64,000 bases of DNA from Candidatus Woesearchaeota archaeon (GCA_030750765.1 JASMHM010000002.1:124001-188000); one strand, 5' to 3'; numbered from the stretch's first letter, positions 24,140 through 32,455 are shown. Notes: generated by a model from the letters alone, not told the origin. Numbers and translations are program-made.

Positions 24140-24581
24140 TCTTTAACTCCGTGATTGTGCTGACGAACTGAGTGGGATCTTTGAACTTCTTGTAGACCGA
24201 GGCAAAGCGTACGTACGCGACCTCGTCAAGACTTCTCAGTTCTTCCATCACTAATTCACCTACTGTCTTGCTTTTGATTTGGGCTTTGTTCATGGCTAAG
24301 ATCTTGCTTTCTATACGATCGGTAGCCTTGTCAATGCGTTCTTGATTGATCCCTCTTTTTTCTAGGGCTAACTCCATTCCTTTGAGTATTTTGGATCGGT
24401 CAAAGAGCTCTCTTTCTGCTCCTTTCTTGACGATGAAAACGTCGGTTCTGACGATGCGTTCGTAGGTGGTCCAGCGTTTTTTGCAGGTGAGGCACTCTCG
24501 ACGACGTCTTGTTTCGTTGTCCGGGGTTCGTCTGCTCTCTAGAACTTTTGTTTTTTCCTTGAGGCAGTACGGACAGCGCAT
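24117..24581 (-). CDS. nrdR: Transcriptional repressor NrdR
   Basis: 154 residues. Zinc ribbon MRCPYC...CLTCKKRWTTYERI at the N-terminus, then an ATP-cone (VKKGAERELFDRSKILKGME) that senses ATP/dATP. NrdR is mainly bacterial; here it is translationally overlapped with nrdJ, so it probably controls its own operon. A TATA box ACTATATAAGG near 24661-24669 gives a leader of about 55-60 nt, in which a partly palindromic 16-bp site lies. Confidence 0.93.
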   Translation of the reverse strand: MRCPYCLKEKTKVLESRRTPDNETRRRRECLTCKKRWTTYERIVRTDVFIVKKGAERELFDRSKILKGMELALEKRGINQERIDKATDRIESKILAMNKAQIKSKTVGELVMEELRSLDEVAYVRFASVYKKFKDPTQFVSTITELKNGPKIKI

Positions 24582-24603
24582 TTTGTTGTTTTTATCGTCG
24601 TAA

Positions 24604-24619
24604 ACACCACATATGGAGT
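24604..24619. promoter_or_regulatory. Possible NrdR-box-like partial palindrome
   Basis: ACACCACATATGGAGT pairs at 6 of 8 symmetric positions and has the length and ACAC...GT frame of the bacterial NrdR box. It lies about 20-35 nt downstream of the predicted nrdR transcription start. Only one copy is convincing, whereas bacterial operators are usually tandem, so this is a weak call. Confidence 0.25.
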
Positions 24620-24737
24620 ATTTGGTTGTCTCGACGACACTAGACAGGTCGGCATAACTTCCTTATATAGTTTCCGATTTTCAAAAGATGTAATCGTTGA
24701 GCGCAACAATTTTAAAGCTCTCACTAGTTAGCACCTT

Positions 24738-25346
24738 ATGAAAGGCGACATCAAGCCCATCGTCGGGACAGCGCTCCACAAGATTCTAGGGGTGCACGTC
24801 TCAGAGCTAGAACAAGACGTGAGCGACAAATTGAATAAGCCCTTGCTCCCCACACCCATCGATACCAATCTTCCCTATCGTGAGGCCAAACAACAATTCC
24901 GTAAAGTGTTCTTGACCGCTTTGATACAAAGACATCTTGGCAACATCAGCGAGGTGGCAGACATTGCCGGCGTGAAGCGAGAGACCGTCCATAGACTGAT
25001 CAAGCAGTTGAAGATCGAAGTGGATAGTTTGCGCAGCCACCCTGCCAAAACGTATGAACGCGACACCCTAGTGCAGGATGTTGTGGAAAAGTCTATTAGA
25101 AAATACGAGCCAGCACTAAACCCTGCTAAAGTCAGAATGCTCTATGACAACGTGCCAGACATTAGCAGGCAGCTAGTCAAGGAATTGCCAGAAGAGTGGG
25201 ATCTTGAACATGCAGAAGCCGAATGGGAAAAGGTCTTCTTTGCTAAAACACTCAACGAGCACGACCACAACGTGAGCAGAACAGCGAGAGCGTTGAAGAT
25301 ACGGTATGAAACATTACATAGGAAGCTTAAAGCTCTAGGAATGTAA
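24738..25346 (+). CDS. Protein with two Fis-type helix-turn-helix domains
   Basis: 202 residues. Residues about 50-95 (FLTALIQRHLGNISEVADIA then VKRETVHRLIKQLKI) and 160-202 (FFAKTLNEHDHNVSRTARAL then KIRYETLHRKLKALGM) each match the Fis/NtrC C-terminal HTH. Two such domains in one chain, without an AAA+ or receiver domain, suggest a DNA-looping or nucleoid-type regulator. Fis-type HTHs are typical of bacteria, so transfer is possible. Leaderless start 25-30 nt after a TTTTAAAG element; divergent from nrdR. Confidence 0.75.
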   Translation: MKGDIKPIVGTALHKILGVHVSELEQDVSDKLNKPLLPTPIDTNLPYREAKQQFRKVFLTALIQRHLGNISEVADIAGVKRETVHRLIKQLKIEVDSLRSHPAKTYERDTLVQDVVEKSIRKYEPALNPAKVRMLYDNVPDISRQLVKELPEEWDLEHAEAEWEKVFFAKTLNEHDHNVSRTARALKIRYETLHRKLKALGM

Positions 25347-25354
25347 GGAAGGCC

Positions 25355-25513
25355 TTAGCCCTTTCCCACACCCTCTATTTTTTCCTGAACCGCTTGGACC
25401 TCCTTGTCCAATTGTTCCTTATATTCCTTCAACATATTTACCTTTTCTTCCTTTGTGAGGAAACTTCTCTCTCCGCACGCATACTGTTCACATAGTTTTT
25501 GGTAACACTTCAT
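25355..25513 (-). CDS. Small DUF5320-like coiled-coil protein
   Basis: 52 residues. A short Cys-containing head (MKCYQKLCEQYACGERSF) precedes the helix TKEEKVNMLKEYKEQLDKEV, which resembles the end of the DUF5320 family, often found beside archaeal metal or redox regulators. Divergent from the PadR-like gene with three shared operator-like palindromes between them. A minus-strand TATA (GCTTATATACA, 25549-25558) lies about 35-40 nt before the ATG. Confidence 0.6.
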   Translation of the reverse strand: MKCYQKLCEQYACGERSFLTKEEKVNMLKEYKEQLDKEVQAVQEKIEGVGKG

Positions 25514-25529
25514 GTGTACCACCCCCTAC

Positions 25530-25589
25530 TATCGGGTATACGATAGATGTATATAAGCTTATCGGTTATGCGATATTGGTTATGCGATA
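25530..25589. promoter_or_regulatory. Three TATCG-N6-CGATA operator palindromes between divergent genes
   Basis: Copies at 25530-25545 (TATCGGGTATACGATA), 25560-25575 (TATCGGTTATGCGATA) and 25574-25589 (TATTGGTTATGCGATA, one arm imperfect). They surround the TATA boxes of both the DUF5320-like gene and the PadR-like gene. This is the classic layout for an autoregulating PadR-type repressor that also controls its divergent neighbour. Confidence 0.7.
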
Positions 25590-25629
25590 TACCCAAAACG
25601 TTTATATACGTGAAATCTCTTCCAGAGGT

Positions 25630-25926
25630 ATGAAGAAATGCTGCGACATGAAAGGCATGCTCAGTTTTATTTGTCTACGCTTGATCAGCAAGCAAGCAAT
25701 GTCCGGGGAAGACATCAGGAAAGCACTAGAGCAAAGAAAAGGGACACGACCTAGCCCCGGCACCATCTACCCCGTACTGAAAAGCTTACAAGAGAGTGGC
25801 TGGATCATCATCATAAGCAAAGGTAAAGAGAAAAAGTACGAGTTAACCACCAAAGGAAGGCTAGCCGTCAAAGAAGCCACCAGGAAATTTGTAAGGATGT
25901 TTTGTGACATGAAAGGCGAGTTTTAG
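25630..25926 (+). CDS. PadR-family winged-helix transcriptional regulator
   Basis: 98 residues. CLRLISKQAMSGEDIRKALE, then SPGTIYPVLKSLQESGWIII and KYELTTKGRLAVKEA are the PadR winged helix. The N-terminal cysteines (KKCCDMKGM) and the Cys near the C-terminus (MFCDMKGEF) flank the domain with a repeated C-DMKG motif, which might bind a metal or sense redox state (inference). The ATG at 25630 sits about 25 nt after the TATA TTTATATACG with AGAGGT just before it; the longer frame would start inside the operator. Confidence 0.82.
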   Translation: MKKCCDMKGMLSFICLRLISKQAMSGEDIRKALEQRKGTRPSPGTIYPVLKSLQESGWIIIISKGKEKKYELTTKGRLAVKEATRKFVRMFCDMKGEF

Positions 25927-25960
25927 AAAGGTTTAAGAATAACTCAACCACAACACCGTA

Positions 25961-26347
25961 ATGTCTCGAGTTGCAGTATTAGGCACAGACCCAAGAAAGG
26001 TAGCCAGTCTTGTTGCAGCCCTCAAAGCGGCAACCAACGCACCGGACGAGGTGGTAAGTGGCGACTACAAATCCGGCCCACAAGATTTTTTTGAGAAGCA
26101 TGCTGACAGCTCAAAACCTGCAGAACCACAAGTAGGGCAAAGTATTGCCAAAATAGATGTTGCGGTGATGTACCTCAACGGAAGGAATGCAGAGGCTGCC
26201 GCAACCGTGGTGGAAGAGGCAAGAACGTTAGAGATAAAGATTGCTTACGTCGCCACCCAGGGCAAGACAGACGCCAACGGAGAGAAAGCCACCTATCTTA
26301 AGGGCACACCAACAAACATGGCCAAGCAAGTAGTAGGCCTGCTATAG
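25961..26347 (+). CDS. Protein of unknown function, Rossmann-like start
   Basis: 128 residues. Starts SRVAVLGTDPRKVASLVAAL and later has KIDVAVMYLNGRN and IKIAYVATQG, alternating strands and helices that suggest a flavodoxin or receiver-like alpha/beta fold without a recognisable active site. The next gene is also receiver-like, so the two may work together (inference). Leaderless; a GGTTTAAG element lies about 27 nt upstream. Confidence 0.65.
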   Translation: MSRVAVLGTDPRKVASLVAALKAATNAPDEVVSGDYKSGPQDFFEKHADSSKPAEPQVGQSIAKIDVAVMYLNGRNAEAAATVVEEARTLEIKIAYVATQGKTDANGEKATYLKGTPTNMAKQVVGLL

Positions 26348-26389
26348 ACACGCCCTCAAGCTTATAAAGCGCTTGGGAATAGAAAGAGA

Positions 26390-27106
26390 ATGCCAAAAAT
26401 ACTTGTTGTAGAGGCCGATCAAGGCGCCAATAATCTCCTAAGCAGCGCACTTTCTTTGGTAGGTGACGTCACCTCGGCTTTCAGCGTAACAGAAGCAAAT
26501 CCTCAAGTATCCAGGAATGACATAGTCATCACCAATTACCACCTTACAGACGGCAAAGGAAGCGATATTATCATGGAAGCAGTAACATACGGTGTGCCGT
26601 ACTTCCTGACCTCCGGAGACGGATTCGACATGATTGATCAAAATCCTGATTTGGGAGCTCACATCTTATGCAAGCCCTTTGCCATGAGCGACCTTCAGAA
26701 ATTGGTAGCACACCGAATAGGAAATTTTGACAAATTCTACACATCCACCTTGCCGGTTGTGATGAGCTACACGCCAGAAACAGATGACCAACACCAAGCA
26801 AAGGTTGTCGTTGAAAATGCAGGCCTGGCAAGAGTGATTCCCGCCTCAGCAAACGATCGTTGGACAGGATTCGTAGATAGAATTGCTAAAACCCACATAC
26901 CCCTCGCAGCCATCGTCTCCCACGCGAAAGATAAGGGCAATGCACAGCTAGCCGAGAACGTAGCACAAGAATGCCGCGTACCCTACATCTTACTTTCTGA
27001 AAAACCCGTTGAAGGATACGAAGTCAACACATGCGCCTTCCCACCCGGCCCAGACCTCGCCCAAGCTTTGGGAGAGAAACTCGCCCCTGTAGAGGCGCCT
27101 TTCTGA
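26390..27106 (+). CDS. Receiver-like domain protein lacking the phospho-acceptor aspartate
   Basis: 238 residues. The first 110 residues look like a response-regulator receiver: KILVVEADQGANNLLSSALS, then DIVITNYHLTDGKGSDII, where the usual LLD...LPD phospho-acceptor position is Asn, and ILCKPFAMSDLQKLV with the conserved Lys-Pro. The rest is a second alpha/beta region (about 120-238) of unknown type. It is probably a pseudo-receiver used for protein contacts. TATA CTTATAAAG about 27 nt before the ATG. No histidine kinase in the window. Confidence 0.65.
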   Translation: MPKILVVEADQGANNLLSSALSLVGDVTSAFSVTEANPQVSRNDIVITNYHLTDGKGSDIIMEAVTYGVPYFLTSGDGFDMIDQNPDLGAHILCKPFAMSDLQKLVAHRIGNFDKFYTSTLPVVMSYTPETDDQHQAKVVVENAGLARVIPASANDRWTGFVDRIAKTHIPLAAIVSHAKDKGNAQLAENVAQECRVPYILLSEKPVEGYEVNTCAFPPGPDLAQALGEKLAPVEAPF

Positions 27107-27140
27107 ATACACTTAAAAACTCCGTCTCCTTAGCACGTTT

Positions 27141-29477
27141 ATGACAACATTCTTCCTCATAGACACCCACTACACCATCGAAGCAGGCAAAGCAATCATC
27201 CACCTGTATGGAAGGGATGAGAAAGGAAAGCCAATAACGCTCAAGGACGAAAATTTCCAACCCTACTTCTATGTTCTTACTAAAGATCCAAAAGCCCTAG
27301 AAAAGTTGAAAGAAGAAGATTATCATGTCGTGAAAGTAGAGAAAGAAAAGAAATTGTTGTTAGAAAAGCCCGTAACCGCCTACAAAGTCACCGTCAACCT
27401 TCCCACCGCAGTACCCGTACTCAGAGAGTTAGCAAAAGAGGTTGGCGACACACTAGAAGATGACGTTCTCTTCACCAGACGATACTTGATAGACAAAGGA
27501 CTCACCCCACTAGAGCTCGTACAAGCAGAAGTTGAAAACGACACCATCAAAAGCATCAAACCAGCACAGGGAGAGTACAAACCCAAAGCATTAGCGTTTG
27601 ACATCGAAACCTACACGCCACCCGGAAGGATGGAGATAGACTATGACAACCCCATCATCATGATAGCGTTGTACGCTCCCGATTACAAAAAAGTGGTCAC
27701 GTGGAAAAAAGCCAAAGGAGCAGAAGTGCTAGACAGTGAGAAATCAATGCTCGAACGTTTCGTCACCCTAATAAAAGAATACGATCCAGACATACTCACC
27801 GGGTACAACAGCGACGGCTTTGACTTGCCCTACTTGCTGGCAAGATGCAAAAAATTGAAAGTAGAGCTAGCAATAGGCAAAGACAACTCCAGCCCGATAG
27901 CAAAAGGAAGAACCCGACAAGAAGCAAGAATCATCGGCATAGCACATGTAGACCTGTACAAGTTCATAAGAAGGGTTCTAGGAAGAACTATGAAAACCCA
28001 AAGCTTCAGCCTAGACGCAGTAAGCAAAGAACTCTTGGGGAAAGGAAAGAAGGATGTTGACATAGCCAGCATAGGCACTGCATGGAATGCAGGAAAGATA
28101 GACAAGTTTGTTGAGTACAACCTCCACGACACCAAACTCACGTACGACTTAATGCACAAAGTGTGGCCGTCCTTGTTAGAGATGACCAAAATAGTAGGGT
28201 TACCTTTGTTTGACGCATCAAGACTAAGCTTCTCCCAATTCGTAGAATGGTATCTTATGAAGAAAGCGTTCAGCATGAATGAATTGTTTCCTGCAAAACC
28301 CGGCTACAAAGAACAAACAAGAAGAATGGGACAAAGAGCACAAGGAGGGTACGTGTTTGAACCAGAACCCGGCGTGTACGACAACATTGCGGTCTACGAT
28401 TATAGAAGTTTGTACCCCAGCATCATAGTGTCGCACAACATCAGCCCTGGAACTGTCAACTGCGCCTGCTGCAAAGGAAAAATACCCGAACACGACATGC
28501 ACTTTTGCAAGAAAAAACAAGGCTTCATCAGCGGCACCATCAAAGAACTACTCGATTACAGAACAAACATCAAAAAAGAAAGCCAAAAGAAAAAAGATGT
28601 CGTCCTAGAAGCAAGATCATACGCACTTAAAGTGTTGCTCAACAGCTTCTACGGCTATCTAGGCTTTGCCATGGCCAGATGGTACTCTGCACAGTGCGTA
28701 GAAGCGATAACCGCCTACGCAAGACATTACGTGAAGGACGTCATCGCCAAAGCAGAACAACAAGGCTTCACCGTCCGCTACGGAGACACAGACTCCTGCA
28801 TGATAGAGTTGGGCAAAAAAACCACCAAGGACGCAAAAAAGTTCTTAGACCTTGTTAACAAAGACCTACCCGACCCCATGGAGTTAGAATTAGAAGACGT
28901 CTTCCCCGCCGGCATCTGGGTGGCCACCAAAAGCAGCACTACAGGAGCCAAGAAAAGGTATGCGTTGCTAGACAAAGAAGGCAACCTAACCATAAAAGGA
29001 TTTGAGAGCGTGAGAAGGAACGCAGCAGTCATCGCAAGAAAAGTTCAACAAGAACTCCTCATGATAGTGTTGAAAGACAGAAACGAAAAGAAAGCGGTCA
29101 AACTAGTCAAAGATACAGTAGAAAAATTAAGAAAGAACAAGCTGCCCGTAGAGGAAGTCGTGATCAAAACACAAATACAAAAAAATCTCGACAAGTACGA
29201 AAGCATAGGACCACACGTCGCAGCAGGAAAGTTAATGGAAAAGAAAGGCATGACGGTGAAGAAAGGAACCTTAGTTGCGTACATCGTCAAAAAAGGTGAA
29301 GGAAAGATCAGAGACCGAGTAGAATTGGCCGAAGACGCCAAACAAAGCCAATATGACGGCGAATACTACATCTCCCATAGCGTCATCCCCGCAGTAGAAA
29401 ACATTCTTCATGTGCTTGGCGTGAGCCCAGAAAGCATCACAGAAGCAACGCAACAGACAAGTCTGAAAGGGTTCTAA
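27141..29477 (+). CDS. polB: DNA polymerase family B (archaeal PolB)
   Basis: 778 residues, the usual length, no intein. 3'-5' exonuclease motifs FDIETYTPPG (about 152), YNSDGFDLPYLLAR and YNLHDTKLTYDL, polymerase motifs A (YDYRSLYPSIIVSHN), B (KVLLNSFYGYLGFA) and C (YGDTDSCMI, about 547) are intact. It is expected to be a main replicative or repair polymerase. Its promoter ACACTTAAAAAC lies about 28 nt before the ATG. The last 4 nt overlap the convergent gene. Confidence 0.96.
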   Translation: MTTFFLIDTHYTIEAGKAIIHLYGRDEKGKPITLKDENFQPYFYVLTKDPKALEKLKEEDYHVVKVEKEKKLLLEKPVTAYKVTVNLPTAVPVLRELAKEVGDTLEDDVLFTRRYLIDKGLTPLELVQAEVENDTIKSIKPAQGEYKPKALAFDIETYTPPGRMEIDYDNPIIMIALYAPDYKKVVTWKKAKGAEVLDSEKSMLERFVTLIKEYDPDILTGYNSDGFDLPYLLARCKKLKVELAIGKDNSSPIAKGRTRQEARIIGIAHVDLYKFIRRVLGRTMKTQSFSLDAVSKELLGKGKKDVDIASIGTAWNAGKIDKFVEYNLHDTKLTYDLMHKVWPSLLEMTKIVGLPLFDASRLSFSQFVEWYLMKKAFSMNELFPAKPGYKEQTRRMGQRAQGGYVFEPEPGVYDNIAVYDYRSLYPSIIVSHNISPGTVNCACCKGKIPEHDMHFCKKKQGFISGTIKELLDYRTNIKKESQKKKDVVLEARSYALKVLLNSFYGYLGFAMARWYSAQCVEAITAYARHYVKDVIAKAEQQGFTVRYGDTDSCMIELGKKTTKDAKKFLDLVNKDLPDPMELELEDVFPAGIWVATKSSTTGAKKRYALLDKEGNLTIKGFESVRRNAAVIARKVQQELLMIVLKDRNEKKAVKLVKDTVEKLRKNKLPVEEVVIKTQIQKNLDKYESIGPHVAAGKLMEKKGMTVKKGTLVAYIVKKGEGKIRDRVELAEDAKQSQYDGEYYISHSVIPAVENILHVLGVSPESITEATQQTSLKGF

Positions 29478-29839
29478 TCTTGCACTAAGAAATCCTGCGC
29501 CGCCGAAAGGTAGGTCACGAGCAGCAATCCGTTTTCATACTTCATTGTTGCTATGATGTCGTGCTCCAAAGCATCATCTCCAAAACCGTCATCCTCTCCT
29601 CCGGACTCTTCAAAGATGCCTAGTTCTAGATGACCAAAAATTTGAGCCTCTTCAGCCGGAGCATATTTTCGACCTCCCACCAAGTTACCCACCACGAGGT
29701 CGTTCACTCTGGCCAAAACCTCCAAACCTTGGTGCTTAAGAATAAGAATTGCCGGGCTCAAGGCAAATCCTTCGCTCGCAGCATCTACTTTAGTGTCCCC
29801 CTCACAGAAACAACGATAAAAACTGGAATACCATAACAT
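29474..29839 (-). CDS. Protein of unknown function
   Basis: 121 residues, acidic in the second half (EESGGEDDGFGDDALEHD), no membrane segment. ILKHQGLEVLARVNDLVVGN suggests a beta-rich domain. Convergent with and overlapping the end of polB by 4 nt. A CTTTTTATTACG TATA-like element about 28 nt before the ATG supports expression. No family recognised. Confidence 0.6.
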   Translation of the reverse strand: MLWYSSFYRCFCEGDTKVDAASEGFALSPAILILKHQGLEVLARVNDLVVGNLVGGRKYAPAEEAQIFGHLELGIFEESGGEDDGFGDDALEHDIIATMKYENGLLLVTYLSAAQDFLVQD

Positions 29840-29871
29840 GCAGCAAAATGAAGAAACACGTAATAAAAAGG

Positions 29872-30984
29872 TTACGTAAGCAAAACAAACTCACCATTTC
29901 TCACAGTCTTGATCACTAAAGGTTTTGCAACCTCTCCATACTCGTCAAACGTGGTCGTGCCAGAGACGCCCGCATAATCCTTGACAGCGTACAGGTAGTC
30001 CCGCATGCAGTCACTCTCTCCCTTGCAGGCTCGCAATGCCTTGCCCACCAGCATGGCGCCATCGTAAGCAAGCGCATCAAAGGCCGCAGCCTTCTCACCA
30101 TATTTTGCCTCGTACTTGGCCTGGAAGGTTGCAACAACAGGATCTCCACTATCAGGATCAAACGCAGGATTGGTATACAAAACGCCTTCAGCGTGCTTGC
30201 CAGCAACCGTTAGCATTTCAGGCACCTCAAAGCCAAGTGTGCCCACGATGGGAACATCCCACTCCATCTCTCGTACCTGCTTCACCACCATCTCAGCTTG
30301 CTGTCCGCCAACGTACAAAACATCAGGGTCTCCTTGTTGTGCCTTGAGTACAGGCGTTCGGTAGTCTATCTCGCCTTTGTCATAGGGTTGGGAGGTGAGC
30401 ACCTTGCCACCGAGTGCTTCGAATCGTTTAGTAAATGCATCTCGATACCCCACACCGTTATCTTGGTTGATGAAAAGAATGGCTGCTTTTCGCTTTCCAA
30501 GCACGTTGTAGGTATGCTCCGCCATCTGGACACCGTGAGGTCCTCCAGACACTCTGTTGCGGAAGATGTAGTCTCCCGCGTCCTTCAATGCAGGCACAGA
30601 GCTTACAGTAGCCATCATGACCATTTTGTTTTCTTCAGCTATAGGAGCTACCGCCATCGCTGAGCTTGAACAGGTAGGGCCGATGAGTGCGTGGATGTGG
30701 TCAACAGCAACCAATTTTTGGTAGGCAGCAATGCCTGTTGGAGGATCACACTTACCATCATCATGCAAGACCCGAATCTTAACTCCAGGTTCAAGGTTCA
30801 AGTCCTCAACAGCAAGATCGATACCTTGTCGGACACGATTAGCAATAGACGCAACATCACTCGTCAACGCTTGTATGCTCCCTATAGTGTATACTTCTTC
30901 TGTTTGATTGTTGATGCTTGTGCCGATCAACCATACGAGAAAAATTAGGATAATAATGAGGGATGTCCATCCTTTCCATTTCAT
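29872..30984 (-). CDS. Second Liv-type amino acid-binding protein, membrane-anchored
   Basis: 370 residues. An N-terminal transmembrane anchor (SLIIILIFLVWLIGTSI) without a lipobox precedes a type I binding fold: IGSIQALTSDVASIANRVRQ, DDGKCDPPTGIAAYQKLV, GPTCSSSAMAVAPIAEENK and VLYVGGQQAEMVVKQVREME. It parallels the lipoprotein at 11299-12486 across its length, but no permease or ATPase genes are adjacent. It may feed the livHMGF transporter with another ligand or act as a sensor (inference). Confidence 0.87.
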   Translation of the reverse strand: MKWKGWTSLIIILIFLVWLIGTSINNQTEEVYTIGSIQALTSDVASIANRVRQGIDLAVEDLNLEPGVKIRVLHDDGKCDPPTGIAAYQKLVAVDHIHALIGPTCSSSAMAVAPIAEENKMVMMATVSSVPALKDAGDYIFRNRVSGGPHGVQMAEHTYNVLGKRKAAILFINQDNGVGYRDAFTKRFEALGGKVLTSQPYDKGEIDYRTPVLKAQQGDPDVLYVGGQQAEMVVKQVREMEWDVPIVGTLGFEVPEMLTVAGKHAEGVLYTNPAFDPDSGDPVVATFQAKYEAKYGEKAAAFDALAYDGAMLVGKALRACKGESDCMRDYLYAVKDYAGVSGTTTFDEYGEVAKPLVIKTVRNGEFVLLT

Positions 30985-31031
30985 AACATCTCAAAAGCTG
31001 CCAAGCCATTAATAGGTTGGTATATGCGAAA

Positions 31032-31976
31032 CTATTCTACCGTGACGCTTCCGGTCATGCTTGGGTGGAGGCCACATACGTAGTCGAATGTGCCTAGCTC
31101 ATCCTGCAACGAGTCATCTGCCACCACGGTAAAGGTGCTTCCAGGAGTGATGGTCGGACTGTCCACGCCTACGTCTGCGCTCACCACGGTGTGCGGAACA
31201 GTGTCCTCGTTGACCCATTCTATCGTGGTACCTGGAGAAATAGTCAGTGAGGACGGGATGAACTTGAAGTCTTTGATAGTGACGGTGACTTTGTTCCCAC
31301 CCGCAGGCGTGCCACCAAGATCTACATCGAGGTCCAGATCAAGATCTAAATCCAGGTCTAAGTCATCTCCCCCATTGGGTGCAGGGCTCTGGGAAGTGTC
31401 TGGAGCTACACCATCAAGACCGTCGAAATCATCAAAGTTGAAAGAGTCCAGATCGAAGTCGTCCTCCAATCCTCCAAGGTCTAGACCATCGTCCAATCCC
31501 AAGCCAAGGTCGGACTCTAGATCATCACTTAGCTCCGGTATCGGCTCCTCAATAGGGATGGGATCCTGGGCCTCAGGAATCTCTTCTTGCGTCACCAAAG
31601 GCGTGGTGCTTAGCTCATCATCACTGATCGTGCCTAAAGGCAGATCATCGCTCTGTGCTTCATCCACTGGCGTAAACGTGTCAGGAGTCTCAAACGTGGC
31701 GGTAGATTCTTCGCTCAAATGCTCATCAAATGGCCTGTCTTGCAATTCAAGTTCTGGAGCACTCGAAAACATCATCATCGTGAAGAAAATACCCGCTCCA
31801 GCAAACAGCAAGCATACGATAAGCAAGCTCAGGAGTATCGCAAGAGTATGATTGGGCTTGAGCGCTTTGGCAATGTCTGCCTCGGGATAGTATTGGGCCA
31901 GAAAGGTTTTGAGCTGGTCTGGAGTGTAGCCTTCCTTCAAGCGAGCGGCGATATACTCCTTCAGCTGGTCCCCCAT
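31032..31976 (-). CDS. Membrane-anchored cupredoxin (plastocyanin-like)
   Basis: 314 residues. Residues 1-40 form a small helical cytoplasmic domain, 44-68 a membrane helix (ILLSLLIVCLLFAGAGIFF), then an approximately 140-residue acidic linker with a DLDLDLDLDLDVDL run, and a C-terminal cupredoxin (KVTVTIKDFKFIPSSLTISP...). Type 1 copper ligands are visible: His in VPHTVV, and Cys, His and Met in VCGLHPSMTG. It should carry electrons outside the membrane. Start is leaderless from a TTTTATAC element. Confidence 0.88.
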   Translation of the reverse strand: MGDQLKEYIAARLKEGYTPDQLKTFLAQYYPEADIAKALKPNHTLAILLSLLIVCLLFAGAGIFFTMMMFSSAPELELQDRPFDEHLSEESTATFETPDTFTPVDEAQSDDLPLGTISDDELSTTPLVTQEEIPEAQDPIPIEEPIPELSDDLESDLGLGLDDGLDLGGLEDDFDLDSFNFDDFDGLDGVAPDTSQSPAPNGGDDLDLDLDLDLDLDVDLGGTPAGGNKVTVTIKDFKFIPSSLTISPGTTIEWVNEDTVPHTVVSADVGVDSPTITPGSTFTVVADDSLQDELGTFDYVCGLHPSMTGSVTVE

Positions 31977-32024
31977 GGAGCAAAACCAAGACTTCCAGTA
32001 TAAAATGGTTTCTTTTATAAAAAG

Positions 32025-32049
32025 AAAAAAATCCTCGCCTAAGCGAGGA
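32025..32049 (-). terminator. Intrinsic-type terminator at the end of the SD-gene cassette
   Basis: On the minus strand TCCTCGC-TTAG-GCGAGGA forms a perfect 7-bp stem with a 4-nt loop and is followed by seven Ts. The stop codon of the preceding gene lies in the loop. Confidence 0.75.
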
Positions 32050-32455
32050 ATTCTTGTACTAACATCTTACGCGTGTACTCACAGTGGACTGCACGGTGTT
32101 CTAGAACATCAGCGTACATGTCACCCTTCTCTGGGTTGGTGTAAGGCACGTTGATGCATCCTTCCTGGTAGCCAGCTTCCTTCAATGTGGGAATGGCTCC
32201 TTCTTGAGCGGTAGTGTGCAACTCTCCTTGTGCGTTCACAAACGCAACAGTTCCGTTGTTGTAATCATACGCACCTATGATGCAATCACCATTATGGTTA
32301 GTTATTACGTACTCTGGAACGATATACTCTCTAGTGGGTGTCTCTATGTGATCTCCTGCAAGACAGACAGTTTCTAAATCAACCTCTTCGACTTTGGGTG
32401 CCACTATGTCACCATGTATCAACCAAGGGTTGTAGTGTTTTACTTTTTGTTTCAT
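32039..32455 (-). CDS. Unknown protein, tandem paralogue 2
   Basis: 138 residues from the ATG at 32455, 9 nt after GGAGG; a longer frame to 32470 exists. It shares the core LETVCLAGD-IETP, the I-G-x-YDYN...VAFV strand, LHTTAQ and VPYTNPE...VLEH with the gene just upstream, so the two are tandem duplicates. No membrane segment. Two or three cysteines conserved in the pair (VCLAGD). Function unknown; the setting resembles a small mobile-element or plasmid-like cassette. Confidence 0.7.
   Translation of the reverse strand: MKQKVKHYNPWLIHGDIVAPKVEEVDLETVCLAGDHIETPTREYIVPEYVITNHNGDCIIGAYDYNNGTVAFVNAQGELHTTAQEGAIPTLKEAGYQEGCINVPYTNPEKGDMYADVLEHRAVHCEYTRKMLVQEFLA

Noticed and set aside
31090-31851. 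253-codon plus-strand frame, very Ser-rich
   Set aside because: It is the antisense shadow of the acidic Asp/Leu repeat linker of the cupredoxin.
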